DNA from: Deltaproteobacteria bacterium
GTDB lineage: Bacteria; Desulfobacterota; Syntrophia; Syntrophales; Smithellaceae
Length of the DNA: 34,252 bases
Assembly: GCA_025361065.1 (NCBI GenBank)
Contig: JANYAY010000110.1
Location: 1 to 34,252 of the forward strand
Direction: 5' to 3'
Shown here: positions 7,315 to 14,976 of the stretch, piece by piece
How the letters are laid out: each line of letters opens with the position of its first letter
How positions within the stretch are numbered: the stretch's first letter is position 1
Program-made: the position numbers and the translations under genes
Notes under the pieces: generated by a model
Databases searched by the model: none
What the model was told of the DNA's origin: nothing
The model's input: only the letters and a program-made list of their open reading frames with translations

Positions 7315-9312
7315 ATGAGTCAAATTTTCAATTTGCGGGTTGAAGAGGGGATCGGCGTTATCACCTTTGATGTGGTTGGTGACGCGATGAACACGTGGAC
7401 CGATGCGGCCTTTGAAGATTTCGCCCGACTGATGGGCGACGTGGAGAAGGAAAGGGGTCTCCAGGGGATCATTTTCATTTCCGGGAAGCCGGACAATTTT
7501 CTGTCCGGGGCGAATCTGAAGACCATGTCCCAGGTTGATTCCGCCGATCTGGCCCGGAAGATCCTGGATGTCTTCCACGGTTGCTTTGCCCGGATGAGCA
7601 AACTGGGATATCCGAGCATTGCGGCGATTCACGGCCATTGCCTGGGCGGCGGGCTGGAATTCGCTTTGGCCTGTACGGCGCGGATTGCCAGGGAAGGAAA
7701 AACCACAATCATCGGCCTGCCCGAATGCAACGTCGGTCTCTTTCCCGGCGGCGGCGGAACCCAGCGGCTTCCCAGACTGATCGGTTATCCCGCTTTTGAG
7801 CTGATCCTCAGGGGAAAGATGCTGCCGGCAGCGAAGGCTTTGGAGTTGGGGATCATCGACCGGCTCATTCCCGCCGATGCAGACCTCCTCGCGGCGGCCA
7901 AGATCTTCCTCGGCGAGATCAGCGCCGGGAAGGCGGATCTGAAGCGTCCTGTCCAGGACTTCTCCCAGGTCGATGCCGTAGCGGATATGGCTAAACAGGG
8001 CATCCTCAAAGCCACGAAGGGACGTGAGATCCCGGGACCTATCTATGCCCTCGATTCCATGCACCGGGGTGTCAAGCTATCCCTGGAAGAGGGGCTGGAG
8101 CTGGAAAAGGAAAACTTCGTCAAAGTAATTCTGAGCAACCAGGCGAAGGGCAGCATCAACACCTTTTTCATCAAGGGAATGACGGACAAACCCAAGGGCA
8201 TGATGACGAAGGGCTTCGTTCCCAAGGTGATAAATAAGGCCGCGGTCCTCGGGTTCGGCACAATGGGCCGGGGGATCATCATTGACATCCTGCGCAACAC
8301 GAAGATTCCTGTCCTGGTGAAGGATATCCCGGAAGCCCTGGAACCGGGCAAGGCCTTCCTCCGGAAGATCCTGGGCGGGATGGCCGAGAAAAAGCGCCTT
8401 AAAGAGCCCGTAGAAGATCTCATGGCCCGCCTCACCGCCACGTCGGATTACACCGACGCTTTTAAAGAAGTGGACATTGTCATTGAAGCCGTCTTCGAAG
8501 AGATCGGCGTCAAAAAGCAGGTTTACGGGGAGCTGAGCAAGGTGATCCGGGAGGACTGCATCGTGGCCAGCAATACCTCCTCGATTCCCATTACCTCGAT
8601 GGCGCCCTTTGTCGCAAATCCGGCGCGGTTCGGGGGCATCCACTTCTTCTCCCCCGTCTGGATGATGGAACTCGTAGAGGTGATTCGCGGCGAACAGACC
8701 GCTCAGGAAACCATCGACAATCTCCTGAACTTCACGGGGCTCATTCGGAAGCGTCCCATTGTCTGCCTCGACAATCCGGGCTTTGTCGTCAATGCCATCC
8801 TGTTCCCTTACCTCAAGCTGGCCCTGGAATACGTGGAAACAGGCAACTCCATCGAGAAGGTGGACGGCGCCGTGACCGCCTTCGGCATGCCGGTGGGACC
8901 GATTCGCCTGGTCGATGAAGTCGGCATCGATGTTCCTTACAAAGCGATGAAAGGGATGGGATTCGTGGAGCCTACCCTGAAGAACGTCGTGGAAGCGGGA
9001 AGATGCGGCCTGAAGAAGTCGGGTAAAGGCTTCTTCCTCAAGGATGGCACCGTCGATCCCGAAGTCCTGCCCCTGATTGCGAAGGGGACACCGAAAGAGG
9101 TCTCCGTCGAGGAAATGCAGAACGGTTTCAACGAATCCATGCTGAAAGTCGGCAAGGACCTTCTGGACCGGAAGATCGTCACTTCGCCCGCCATGATTGA
9201 TGTCGGGATGATCTGGGGCACCGGATTCCCGGCGGATAAGGGCGGCCCCATGAAATGGGGCGACCTGACAGGGTTGAGCGAAAAGCTCTTCGGTAAAAAG
9301 TTCTACAAGTAG
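7315..9312 (+). CDS. fadJ: Fused enoyl-CoA hydratase / 3-hydroxyacyl-CoA dehydrogenase (FadJ/FadB-like)
   Basis: The 665-residue protein joins a crotonase domain (about residues 1-200) to a 3-hydroxyacyl-CoA dehydrogenase (about 305-600). Both hydratase glutamates are present: E115 in GGGLEFALAC and E137 in PECNVGLFPGGGGTQ. They are 22 residues apart rather than the usual 20, a small loop insertion. The oxyanion loop is SGANL. The dehydrogenase has the NAD motif GFGTMG (313-318), SNTSS, and the catalytic H443 in HFFSP with the partner Glu in ELVEV. It would carry out steps two and three of beta-oxidation in the cytoplasm. It is somewhat shorter than the E. coli alpha subunits (about 715-730). 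The ribosome binding site is AAGGAGG. The gene stands alone; thiolase and acyl-CoA dehydrogenase must lie elsewhere. Confidence 0.93.
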   Translation: MSQIFNLRVEEGIGVITFDVVGDAMNTWTDAAFEDFARLMGDVEKERGLQGIIFISGKPDNFLSGANLKTMSQVDSADLARKILDVFHGCFARMSKLGYPSIAAIHGHCLGGGLEFALACTARIAREGKTTIIGLPECNVGLFPGGGGTQRLPRLIGYPAFELILRGKMLPAAKALELGIIDRLIPADADLLAAAKIFLGEISAGKADLKRPVQDFSQVDAVADMAKQGILKATKGREIPGPIYALDSMHRGVKLSLEEGLELEKENFVKVILSNQAKGSINTFFIKGMTDKPKGMMTKGFVPKVINKAAVLGFGTMGRGIIIDILRNTKIPVLVKDIPEALEPGKAFLRKILGGMAEKKRLKEPVEDLMARLTATSDYTDAFKEVDIVIEAVFEEIGVKKQVYGELSKVIREDCIVASNTSSIPITSMAPFVANPARFGGIHFFSPVWMMELVEVIRGEQTAQETIDNLLNFTGLIRKRPIVCLDNPGFVVNAILFPYLKLALEYVETGNSIEKVDGAVTAFGMPVGPIRLVDEVGIDVPYKAMKGMGFVEPTLKNVVEAGRCGLKKSGKGFFLKDGTVDPEVLPLIAKGTPKEVSVEEMQNGFNESMLKVGKDLLDRKIVTSPAMIDVGMIWGTGFPADKGGPMKWGDLTGLSEKLFGKKFYK

Positions 9313-9387
9313 AAGGGTCCGGCAGGGCTGTGGGCCTTTACTTTCAATCAACCACCTCGCGAGCTCGCTGCGGAAAATTAACGCTCG

Positions 9388-9403
9388 TCCCGCGTGAGCG
9401 GGA
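9388..9403 (+). repeat. Short GC-rich hairpin, REP-like
   Basis: TCCCGC and GCGGGA form a 6-base stem around GTGA. It resembles the arms of the interspersed repeats elsewhere in the window, and lies between the convergent fadJ-like and polymerase IV genes. Confidence 0.4.
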
Positions 9404-9412
9404 TTTAAGCCG

Positions 9413-9438
9413 GGGGGAGAGAAACTTCTCTCCCCCTT
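9413..9438. terminator. Strong hairpin between convergent genes, probable terminator
   Basis: GGGGGAGAGA (9413-9422) and TCTCTCCCCC (9427-9436) form a perfect 10-base stem with loop AACT. Only two Ts follow on the plus strand, with a longer T-run about 20 bases on, so it may act by structure more than by a U-tract. It lies between the 3' ends of the fadJ-like gene and dinB and could serve either strand. Confidence 0.55.
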
Positions 9439-9462
9439 CGATCCTCCATTGCTTTTTTCTGG

Positions 9463-10773
9463 TTATCCGGTCTTTACGTGAATTAAAGGCAGCCCCAAAT
9501 GCCGGCGGCGGGTTTCGCCCGGGAGAAGGGTTTGTTCGCGCACAGTGGGAGCGCCCCGGCGTCCTTTACCCAGTTTCTCAATAGGATGGGAACTGCCCAG
9601 ATACAAAGTGTGTTTGCCGAATTTTTTCCCCAGTTCGTCGGCAACATCGTAGAGCTCCTTTATTTTTTCCGCCTGTGGTGGGTCGTCAAAAAGAGAATAT
9701 TGAGTGTTGTTATCCGCTTGCAGATCAAGAAGAATGACTCCCGTGGCGCGATAAATTTCCTCCGGCCGGAAGCAGGCGGTAAAAAGATCGCGGATAATCC
9801 CGGAAAATTCCAGCGGGCAGGCGCAGGGACGGGTGAGCTTTGCTTCGCTGCCTTGCGTAGCAAAATTATTTTTCTTCAGGAACACGGCGATTTTCTGCGG
9901 AGCAAGGCGGTAGCGCCTCGCTTTGATGCAGGCCGATTCCATATTGCGCATCAGGTTGGCGAAGAGATATTCGGCGTTCGATGTGGCTGGAGCAAAAGTT
10001 TTTGTTTTGCTGATCGAGGCATAGGAGCTCTTCTCTTCGGCTGTTACCGGATAAACTGATTTGCCGCGCAGCTCCTGCCAGATTTCCACGCCGGGTTTGG
10101 TAAATTTATCCAGCACCGTTTTTTCGGGCAACCGGGCAAAATCCAGCGCAGAGGAAATATGCATCTTGGCCAGGTAGCTGGTTGTGGCCGGGCCGATACC
10201 CCAGACTTTTTCCACAGGCAGATTATGCAGGAATTGGGCAATATCCCTCCCTTTAATTACCGTCATGCCGGCCGGTTTTTGGTGCTTGGAGGCAACCTTT
10301 GCCAATACCTTGGTTATGCTCAGGCCCACGGAAACGGTAATGCCTAACTCTCTTTCAATTTCCTTTTTCATCCGGAGGGCGATTTCTTCGTATGATGAGT
10401 GCAGGGCACGGCGCATACCGGTGATATCGGTAAAAGCTTCGTCAATGGAATATTCTTCCACGTCGGGTGTGAAGCGCCGCATGATGCCGAACATCCGCCG
10501 GGAAAATAAGCTGTAAGTTTCGTAATCGGAAGGCAGGATGATTAAGCCCGGACAGATTTGCCGTGCCTCGTGCAACGGAACGCCGCGCTTGATTCCCATG
10601 CTTTTGGCGGCATAACTGGCGCAGGCGACAATGCCGCGCTCACCGCCGGTGATCAGCGGCTTTCCTCTTAGTTCCGGATGAATGGCCTCTTCGCAGGAAG
10701 TGAAGAAGGCATCGCCGTCAATATGGGCAATAGCCCGCGGCCAGGATTGGAGACTGAAAATAATATCGTTCAT
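9463..10773 (-). CDS. dinB: DNA polymerase IV (Y family, DinB)
   Basis: The 436-residue product has the Y-family palm: AHIDGDAFFTSCE with D19 and D21, and YSIDEAF with the catalytic D111 and E112. It continues with the VSVGLSITKVLAKVASKHQKP region, a helix-hairpin-helix (VWGIGPATTSYLAKM), and the little-finger domain. QYSLF at 358-362 fits a beta-clamp binding motif, placed well before the C-terminus. The enzyme copies past DNA damage with low fidelity. ATG 10773 is used; four earlier in-frame codons from a TTG at 10785 lack support, and no strong ribosome binding site is seen for either. No recognisable SOS box was found in its short upstream region, whose -35 area overlaps the repeat element at 10812. 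Confidence 0.93.
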   Translation of the reverse strand: MNDIIFSLQSWPRAIAHIDGDAFFTSCEEAIHPELRGKPLITGGERGIVACASYAAKSMGIKRGVPLHEARQICPGLIILPSDYETYSLFSRRMFGIMRRFTPDVEEYSIDEAFTDITGMRRALHSSYEEIALRMKKEIERELGITVSVGLSITKVLAKVASKHQKPAGMTVIKGRDIAQFLHNLPVEKVWGIGPATTSYLAKMHISSALDFARLPEKTVLDKFTKPGVEIWQELRGKSVYPVTAEEKSSYASISKTKTFAPATSNAEYLFANLMRNMESACIKARRYRLAPQKIAVFLKKNNFATQGSEAKLTRPCACPLEFSGIIRDLFTACFRPEEIYRATGVILLDLQADNNTQYSLFDDPPQAEKIKELYDVADELGKKFGKHTLYLGSSHPIEKLGKGRRGAPTVREQTLLPGETRRRHLGLPLIHVKTG

Positions 10774-10811
10774 AAAAATACACAAGGCTGATGGGTCATA
10801 TTACTTCTCTT

Positions 10812-10993
10812 CTAGTGTAGTGCGTCACAAATCCCTTTGAATTGGATTCATGTTATCATTCCCGCGCAGGCGGGAATCCAGTTTCTCAACGTTCTGGATT
10901 CCGGATCAAGTCCGGAATGACGGAAGGGAACTTTTGTATGAGGCGCTCCGCACTTAATCCTTATGTAAAGAAGCGTTAAAGGCACTACACTAG
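10812..10993. repeat. MITE-like element with 12-base terminal inverted repeats
   Basis: CTAGTGTAGTGC (10812-10823) and GCACTACACTAG (10982-10993) are perfect 12-base inverted repeats bounding 182 bases without a gene. The core holds the arms ATTCCCGC/GCGGGAAT, AATCCAG, CTGGATTCCGG and CCGGAATGAC, a shuffled version of the core in the elements at 16080 and 23283. The TA next to each tip could be a target duplication of the IS630/mariner kind, but this is inferred. The element separates dinB from the antitoxin gene and lies close to where that gene's toxin partner would be expected. Confidence 0.65.
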
Positions 10994-11085
10994 TGGCTCA
11001 GCGAAAAAATTAGTGGTGAGCGTAGCGATTCCATTGGATTGACCGGTTACGCAATAATTTCATTCAGCCCATCGTATTTCGCCTC

Positions 11086-11328
11086 TCAATATTCCGGCCA
11101 TTGGCTCACATCCTCAGCTAATCCTTCCTCTGCGATAGCTTTTTCCAATACCGGATCGAGTTTTGCGCATTCCACAGATAGCCGGCTACGCTTCATTCGG
11201 GCAAGCTTTTCGCTCACAGCATCCCGGATTGCCTGGCTGCGATTGGGAAAATAATGTTCCTCGACGAGTCGATCTAATTCGCCGATAAATTCGGCGTCCA
11301 ATGTAATTGCAATCTTTGCTTTCGCCAT
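11086..11328 (-). CDS. Ribbon-helix-helix antitoxin (CopG-type), orphan
   Basis: The 80-residue protein opens with a ribbon-helix-helix: the strand KIAITLDAEFI, a helix ELDRLVEEHYF, then NRSQAIRDAVSEKLARMKR. Its C-terminus (ECAKLDPVLEKAIAEEGLAE and a final WPEY) is the acidic tail that in related antitoxins wraps a MazF/PemK-type toxin. The ATG at 11328 is preceded by GGGG at a suitable distance. On the minus strand the toxin gene would follow the stop; only about 90 bases of unrelated sequence and then a repeat element are found, with no toxin frame. It may still bind DNA as a lone regulator. Confidence 0.8.
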   Translation of the reverse strand: MAKAKIAITLDAEFIGELDRLVEEHYFPNRSQAIRDAVSEKLARMKRSRLSVECAKLDPVLEKAIAEEGLAEDVSQWPEY

Positions 11329-11450
11329 AATAATCCCCTTTTTTAAGGTATTCCATTATATCATACCAACGGAAAAGTAATCAATTTTAATTTCTATTCT
11401 TTTACTTATATTCAAATTGTAAAACGTCTTTGCCGCCATCAAACTTCTTG

Positions 11451-11755
11451 TCAAATCTCGTTACTCAAAATTTCATCTATCGGCAATATCTGCTTACCGT
11501 GTCGAATTGTAAGAATAGATATTTGTTGTTTTTCAATGCGATATATAATGCGGAGTTACCATAGATAAGCTCTCTGAATTGGTCATTTCTAATTTCAGTC
11601 ACAACCCTCCCGATTCCCGGCGAAGATTCCAGTTGCTCGATTTTTGAGAATACCGCGTTGATCCATTTTTCCGCAGCAGATGGTTTGTCTTGTGCAATAT
11701 ATGCGGCGATTTCCGCAGTTCTATCAATAGCCAATGGCGACCAAATAATGTTCAT
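11451..11755 (-). pseudogene. parE: ParE/RelE-type toxin, frameshifted near its C-terminus
   Basis: From ATG 11755 the frame gives a ParE-like protein (MNIIWSPLAIDRTAEIAAYI, SPGIGRVV, FRELIYGN) but then runs into SALYIALKNNKYLFLQFDTV and stops at 11477. A neighbouring frame over the same bases reads RIIYRIEKQQISILTIRHGK followed by QILPIDEIL and ends at 11451. That is the normal ParE tail (Y-R-I, then I-L-T-I-R-H). Loss of one base near 11553-11556 (a TACCGC reduced to TCCGC) explains both. The toxin is therefore probably inactive, unless this is an assembly error. Its start overlaps the antitoxin stop by four bases. Confidence 0.8.
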
Positions 11756-12033
11756 TGCTGGATTCTCTTGAGAACTTTTTCTTTTGCATCTTCCTGCGCA
11801 ACCCCTTGACCATTTTCGAGTTGACTAAGAGAAGTCTGAACATCCGTTAAAAGTTCCAGTTTCTCCTGCATTGCTTCGTATTCAGAGACGTCCAATAAAA
11901 CGGCAACTCCTTTTCCATGTTGTGTAATAATCAAAGGTCTTTTTGTATTACGAACTTGCTTGATAAAGCTCGCAATACCTATCCTTACGTCGGATAATGG
12001 CTTAATATCTTCATCAATTTTTAATCTTGGCAT
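11752..12033 (-). CDS. Phd/YefM-type antitoxin
   Basis: The 93-residue product shows the Phd/YefM fold: an N-terminal DNA-binding half with IKPLSDVRIGIASFIKQVRN, then the central strand-turn RPLIITQHGKGVAVLLDVSEYEAM, where P-x-x-I-T-x-x-G and V-L-L-D-x-x-E-Y are the family marks. The tail (LTDVQTSLSQLENGQ) would bind the toxin. A GAGGTG ribosome binding site lies five bases before ATG 12033. It overlaps parE, forming one operon under the promoter/operator at 12062-12095. With its toxin broken, it may persist as an autoregulator or immunity gene. Confidence 0.88.
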   Translation of the reverse strand: MPRLKIDEDIKPLSDVRIGIASFIKQVRNTKRPLIITQHGKGVAVLLDVSEYEAMQEKLELLTDVQTSLSQLENGQGVAQEDAKEKVLKRIQQ

Positions 12034-12061
12034 TTCACACCTCGCAATGTTTACAAATTTA

Positions 12062-12095
12062 GTACATTATAACGTACAATATTTGGTTTGCGCAA
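12062..12095 (-). promoter_or_regulatory. Promoter and palindromic operator of the phd-parE operon
   Basis: On the minus strand, TTGCGC (12095-12090), 18 bases and TATAAT (12071-12066) form a promoter. The -10 box sits inside a 16-base palindrome, GTACATTATAACGTAC (12062-12077), broken at one symmetric pair. Autorepression by the Phd-type antitoxin is the expected role. Confidence 0.6.
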
Positions 12096-12129
12096 GGCCT
12101 TTCTTCAGATATAATTACTATAAAGTTTA

Positions 12130-12178
12130 CTTGACTTCCGTGGAGAACATGGTATAGAACAATTGTTCTATTGTCAAG
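12130..12178. promoter_or_regulatory. Two-way promoter region around a perfect 16-base palindrome
   Basis: TAGAACAATTGTTCTA (12155-12170) is a perfect palindrome inside a wider inverted repeat CTTGAC (12130-12135)/GTCAAG (12173-12178). On the plus strand TTGACT (12131-12136), 16 bases and TATAGA (12153-12158) point to pgpA-cinA. On the minus strand TTGACA (12177-12172), 17 bases and TACCAT (12154-12149) point to phd-parE, and the palindrome fills that spacer. GAAC-N4-GTTC matches the Gram-positive type of LexA box, but the regulator here is not known. Confidence 0.5.
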
Positions 12179-12323
12179 ATTTAATTATCGTGAAACATGA
12201 ATTCAATAAAAGCGCGATATGTGGAAAAAGTTTGACACAAAGGCAAAAAGAAGATAGCTTACGCAAACTTAACTGATTGAAAAAAGGCAATATTTGTTGT
12301 TTTGATAAAATGAGGGATTGGGT

Positions 12324-12779
12324 TTGCAAGAAAAAATAATCAAGTTTCTGGCCTGCGGTTTTGGCTCCGGTTTAGCGCCGATCGCTCCCGGAACATTCGG
12401 CACTTTAGCCGGTGTTCCGATTTGCCTGCTTTGCCTTCCTCTGCCCTGGTTTTTGCGTCTGCTGGTTGTCCTGGTTTTAATGGCTTTATCCATTTATGTT
12501 GCCGGACGCGCCGAAGAAATTTATCAGAAAAAAGATGACCAGCGTATTGTAATTGACGAAATCATTGGCTTTCAGGTAACTATGCTGCCGGTGATGATTA
12601 CAACTGCGCATCTTTGCGCCGGATTTGTTTTATTCCGGATATTCGATATTTTGAAGCCTTTTCCCATCGATAATTTGCAGAGGCTGCCGGGTGGATGGGG
12701 TGTTGTGCTCGACGATGTCGGAGCCGGTATTTATGCCGGATTAGTTTTGTTCATTTTTACAGTTTTCTTGAAGTTTTAA
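12324..12779 (+). CDS. pgpA: Phosphatidylglycerophosphatase A
   Basis: The 151-residue membrane protein has the PgpA signature GSGLAPIAPGTFGTLAGVP near its start, followed by DEIIGFQ, FRIFDILKPFPI and GWGVVLDDVGAGIYAG. Conserved Asp and Glu residues lie on membrane-edge loops. It removes phosphate from phosphatidylglycerophosphate to give phosphatidylglycerol. About four hydrophobic segments are present. A TTG start at 12324 is preferred because GAGGGA (12312-12317) lies six bases before it; the in-frame TTG at 12318 touches the ribosome binding site. Its place ahead of cinA, thpR and recA is usual in deltaproteobacteria. A weak extra promoter (TTGACA near 12233) may also serve it. Confidence 0.9.
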   Translation: MQEKIIKFLACGFGSGLAPIAPGTFGTLAGVPICLLCLPLPWFLRLLVVLVLMALSIYVAGRAEEIYQKKDDQRIVIDEIIGFQVTMLPVMITTAHLCAGFVLFRIFDILKPFPIDNLQRLPGGWGVVLDDVGAGIYAGLVLFIFTVFLKF

Positions 12780-12795
12780 TTAATCAAAGAGTGCG

Positions 12796-12953
12796 CCTTT
12801 GTAAAAGGCTTCAGATGCAAGGCGCGCAAAGCAAGAGGAATGAGTCGTATATTAACATACGTCGCAATAAGTCCGCCCCGGCGGAGGCCGGGGAAGGCTG
12901 CAGCGTAACGTAACCTAAATGTCATAAACAGCAGATGAACTTTTTACGAGGGT
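12796..12953. repeat. Interspersed inverted-repeat element between pgpA and cinA
   Basis: Outer arms CCTTTGTAAAAGGCTTCAGA and (reverse strand) CCCTCGTAAAAAGTTCATCT are imperfect terminal inverted repeats sharing GTAAAA and TTCA blocks. The centre holds the palindrome-like CGTATATTAACATACG, and GCCTTT/AAAGGC (12795-12809) forms a small hairpin at the left end. The right tip TTTTTACGAGGGTGC supplies the GAGGG ribosome binding site of cinA. Similar elements ending in CTTTTTACGAGG are, to my recollection, repeated in related genomes; no second copy exists in this window. Confidence 0.5.
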
Positions 12954-12960
12954 GCATGTT

Positions 12961-14208
12961 ATGAAAATAGCAATTTTAACCATCGGCAATGAACTGATGA
13001 GCGGGCGGACTGCCGACACCAATTCTTCTTTTATTGCGCAGGAAGCTAATCTGCAAGGTTGGAGCGTGGAGGCAATGCTGTCGGTGGAAGATAATTTTGC
13101 TTCCATCAAGAGCCGTTTAAATTATCTACTGCCGCTGGCAGATGCTGTCATCTGCACCGGCGGTTTGGGTCCGACTGCCGACGACATCACTACGGAAGCT
13201 GTTGCCCGCGCCTTTGACCTGCCTCTCTATACCGACGAAAAAGTTTTAAACCACATCAAAGAGATATTTACTCAATTCAATCTGGTCTGGGTAGAAAACA
13301 ATACGAAGCAGGCCATGTTTCCCAGGGGGGCGGAAGTTATTGCCAATCCTGTGGGTACGGCGGCAGGCTTTGCGCTTCAGTCTGCGGGAAAATGGATTTT
13401 TGTCATTCCCGGAGTTCCCCGGGAGACGCGAAAAATGTTTCCGGAAGGTGTTGTCCCGATTCTGCGCCGCGAATTTCCGCAAAATGAGCAGTATATTGCC
13501 CGGCAAACCATCAAGACTTTTGGGATCTCTGAAGCCGCAGTTGATAAGAGCCTGGCAAATATTGATTTTGCCGCTCTTGGAGTAAATATCGGCTTTTACC
13601 CTGTCTTCCCGGAAAACCATCTTGTTCTGGTCTCGCGTCAGACAACGTTTAAGGCCGCCGAGGAAAAATTAAAACTGGCGCAGGATGAAGTTGCCGCCCG
13701 CCTGAATAAATACATTTTTTCCTATGGTGAAGAAACCCTGGAAGAAATTGTGGCAAACCTGTTGAAAGAAAAAAAATTGACAATAGCTGTGGCGGAATCA
13801 TGTACCGGGGGATTGATCACCAATCGATTGACCGATGTTGCCGGCAGTTCAGAATATCTGGAACGCGCTGTAGTCACTTACAGCAACGCGGCCAAAGTCA
13901 GCCTGCTTGGCGTCCCTGCGGCGATTATTGAAAAACATGGCGCCGTAAGCGAAGAAACAGCGCGGCTCATGGCCGAAGGCGTGCGCAAAATGGCCGGCAC
14001 CGATCTCGGATTGTCCTCCACAGGCATTGCCGGGCCCGGCGGCGGCAGTGTTGATAAACCTGTCGGCACTGTTTATCTGGCACTGAGCGATGCTCTTCAA
14101 ACTATCTGCTGCCATTATGCTTACCGGTGGGACAGGAAAAGCAACAAACTGATCTTTTCCCAAGCGGCCTTATTAATGCTGAAGAGATATTTGCAGAGCG
14201 AAGAGTAA
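12961..14208 (+). CDS. cinA: CinA: ADP-ribose pyrophosphatase-like domain plus NMN deamidase domain
   Basis: The 415-residue product has the molybdopterin-binding-like (COG1058) domain at about 1-165 (ILTIGNELMSGRTADTNSSF, TGGLGPTADDITTEA, VIPGVPRE). It ends in a PncC/CinA-C domain (VAESCTGGLITNRLTDVAGS, AVVTYSNAAK, STGIAGPGGG) that deamidates nicotinamide mononucleotide in the pyridine nucleotide cycle. ATG 12961 is used; GAGGG lies eight bases upstream and belongs to the repeat element tip. An in-frame GTG at 12952 is an alternative start. The neighbours pgpA and thpR are in the same direction, and one base separates the cinA stop from thpR, so an operon is likely. cinA often lies near recA and can be coregulated with it. 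Confidence 0.94.
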   Translation: MKIAILTIGNELMSGRTADTNSSFIAQEANLQGWSVEAMLSVEDNFASIKSRLNYLLPLADAVICTGGLGPTADDITTEAVARAFDLPLYTDEKVLNHIKEIFTQFNLVWVENNTKQAMFPRGAEVIANPVGTAAGFALQSAGKWIFVIPGVPRETRKMFPEGVVPILRREFPQNEQYIARQTIKTFGISEAAVDKSLANIDFAALGVNIGFYPVFPENHLVLVSRQTTFKAAEEKLKLAQDEVAARLNKYIFSYGEETLEEIVANLLKEKKLTIAVAESCTGGLITNRLTDVAGSSEYLERAVVTYSNAAKVSLLGVPAAIIEKHGAVSEETARLMAEGVRKMAGTDLGLSSTGIAGPGGGSVDKPVGTVYLALSDALQTICCHYAYRWDRKSNKLIFSQAALLMLKRYLQSEE

Positions 14209-14209
14209 G

Positions 14210-14797
14210 ATGCCGGACACGGAAAAGAACATACGGGCTTTTTTAGCAATCGAACCATCCGCAGAAGCATTGTCAGCCATTGCCCGCTTGCAAGAAAAGC
14301 TCAAAAAGGAAATCAGCGGCGCAATCAGTTGGACGCGTCCCCAGGGCAATCACCTGACTTTGAAATTCTTTGGCAACATCGATCGCAACACTGTCGAAAA
14401 TATTTGCGCCGCCATAAAAAAGCAGGCAGCGGCAATGCCGCCCCTGTTCCTGAAAGTTGAAAAAATGGGAGTTTTCCCCGATTTAAGAAAGCCGCGCGTC
14501 CTGTGGGTAGGTACAGCCGGTGATAGCGGGAGATTAGCACTGCTGCAAAACAAGCTGGAAGCCGATTTCGAAGTGCTGGGTTTCCCGCGGGAAAACCGGC
14601 CGTTTCGCGCTCATCTGACCCTGGGACGCATCAAAGATGCTAGGGCAGCAGCGGGAATTGAGGCAGCAATAAAAAAGCACAGCACTTTTGCGGCGGGAGA
14701 ATTTAGGGCCGCGGAATTGATTTTATTCCAAAGCAATCTGACACCTCAGGGGGCGATTTATACAAGGTTGGCGACAATTCCACTGGGTGAGTTATAA
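14210..14797 (+). CDS. thpR: RNA 2',3'-cyclic phosphodiesterase (2H superfamily)
   Basis: The 195-residue product carries the two H-x-T motifs of the 2H family, NHLTLKFFG at about residues 46-54 and AHLTLGR near 137, symmetrically placed in a bilobed fold. RAFLAIEP near the start and the ETLILFQS-like AELILFQSNLTPQG near the end are further marks of ThpR/LigT. The family opens 2',3'-cyclic phosphates on RNA to 2'-phosphates. It starts one base after the cinA stop, indicating translational coupling. In related genomes recA usually comes next; here about 1.5 kb of accessory DNA intervenes. Confidence 0.92.
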   Translation: MPDTEKNIRAFLAIEPSAEALSAIARLQEKLKKEISGAISWTRPQGNHLTLKFFGNIDRNTVENICAAIKKQAAAMPPLFLKVEKMGVFPDLRKPRVLWVGTAGDSGRLALLQNKLEADFEVLGFPRENRPFRAHLTLGRIKDARAAAGIEAAIKKHSTFAAGEFRAAELILFQSNLTPQGAIYTRLATIPLGEL

Positions 14798-14814
14798 GAA
14801 AAGTTGTTCAGTTT

Positions 14815-14939
14815 CATGGCCAGCCAAGTTGGCAGTAATAGTATCTCATTGTCATTCCCTTGCGAATGACAATGAGACAAGGGAATCCAGGGATAGATCA
14901 TTCTGGATTCCCCAATCACCCGGCATTCGCCAGGCCATG
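14815..14939. repeat. Interspersed inverted-repeat element after thpR
   Basis: Terminal arms CATGGCCAGCC (14815-14825) and GCCAGGCCATG (14929-14939) pair with two mismatches. Inside is a perfect 14-base inverted repeat, TCTCATTGTCATTC (14844-14857) with GAATGACAATGAGA (14864-14877), and an overlapping alternative stem ATTCCCTTG with CAAGGGAAT. The right end (14904-14940) matches the sequence split by the element at 16080. Confidence 0.55.
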
Positions 14940-14976
14940 AGTTAAATAGCTGGCGGAATATTGGGAATGGAAAATA

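Noticed and set aside
8077-9351. Long minus-strand frame (424 codons) opposite the fadJ-like gene.
   Set aside because: It is an antisense shadow caused by high GC and codon bias of a well-supported gene; its composition (rich in H, D, G, R) is typical of such shadows.
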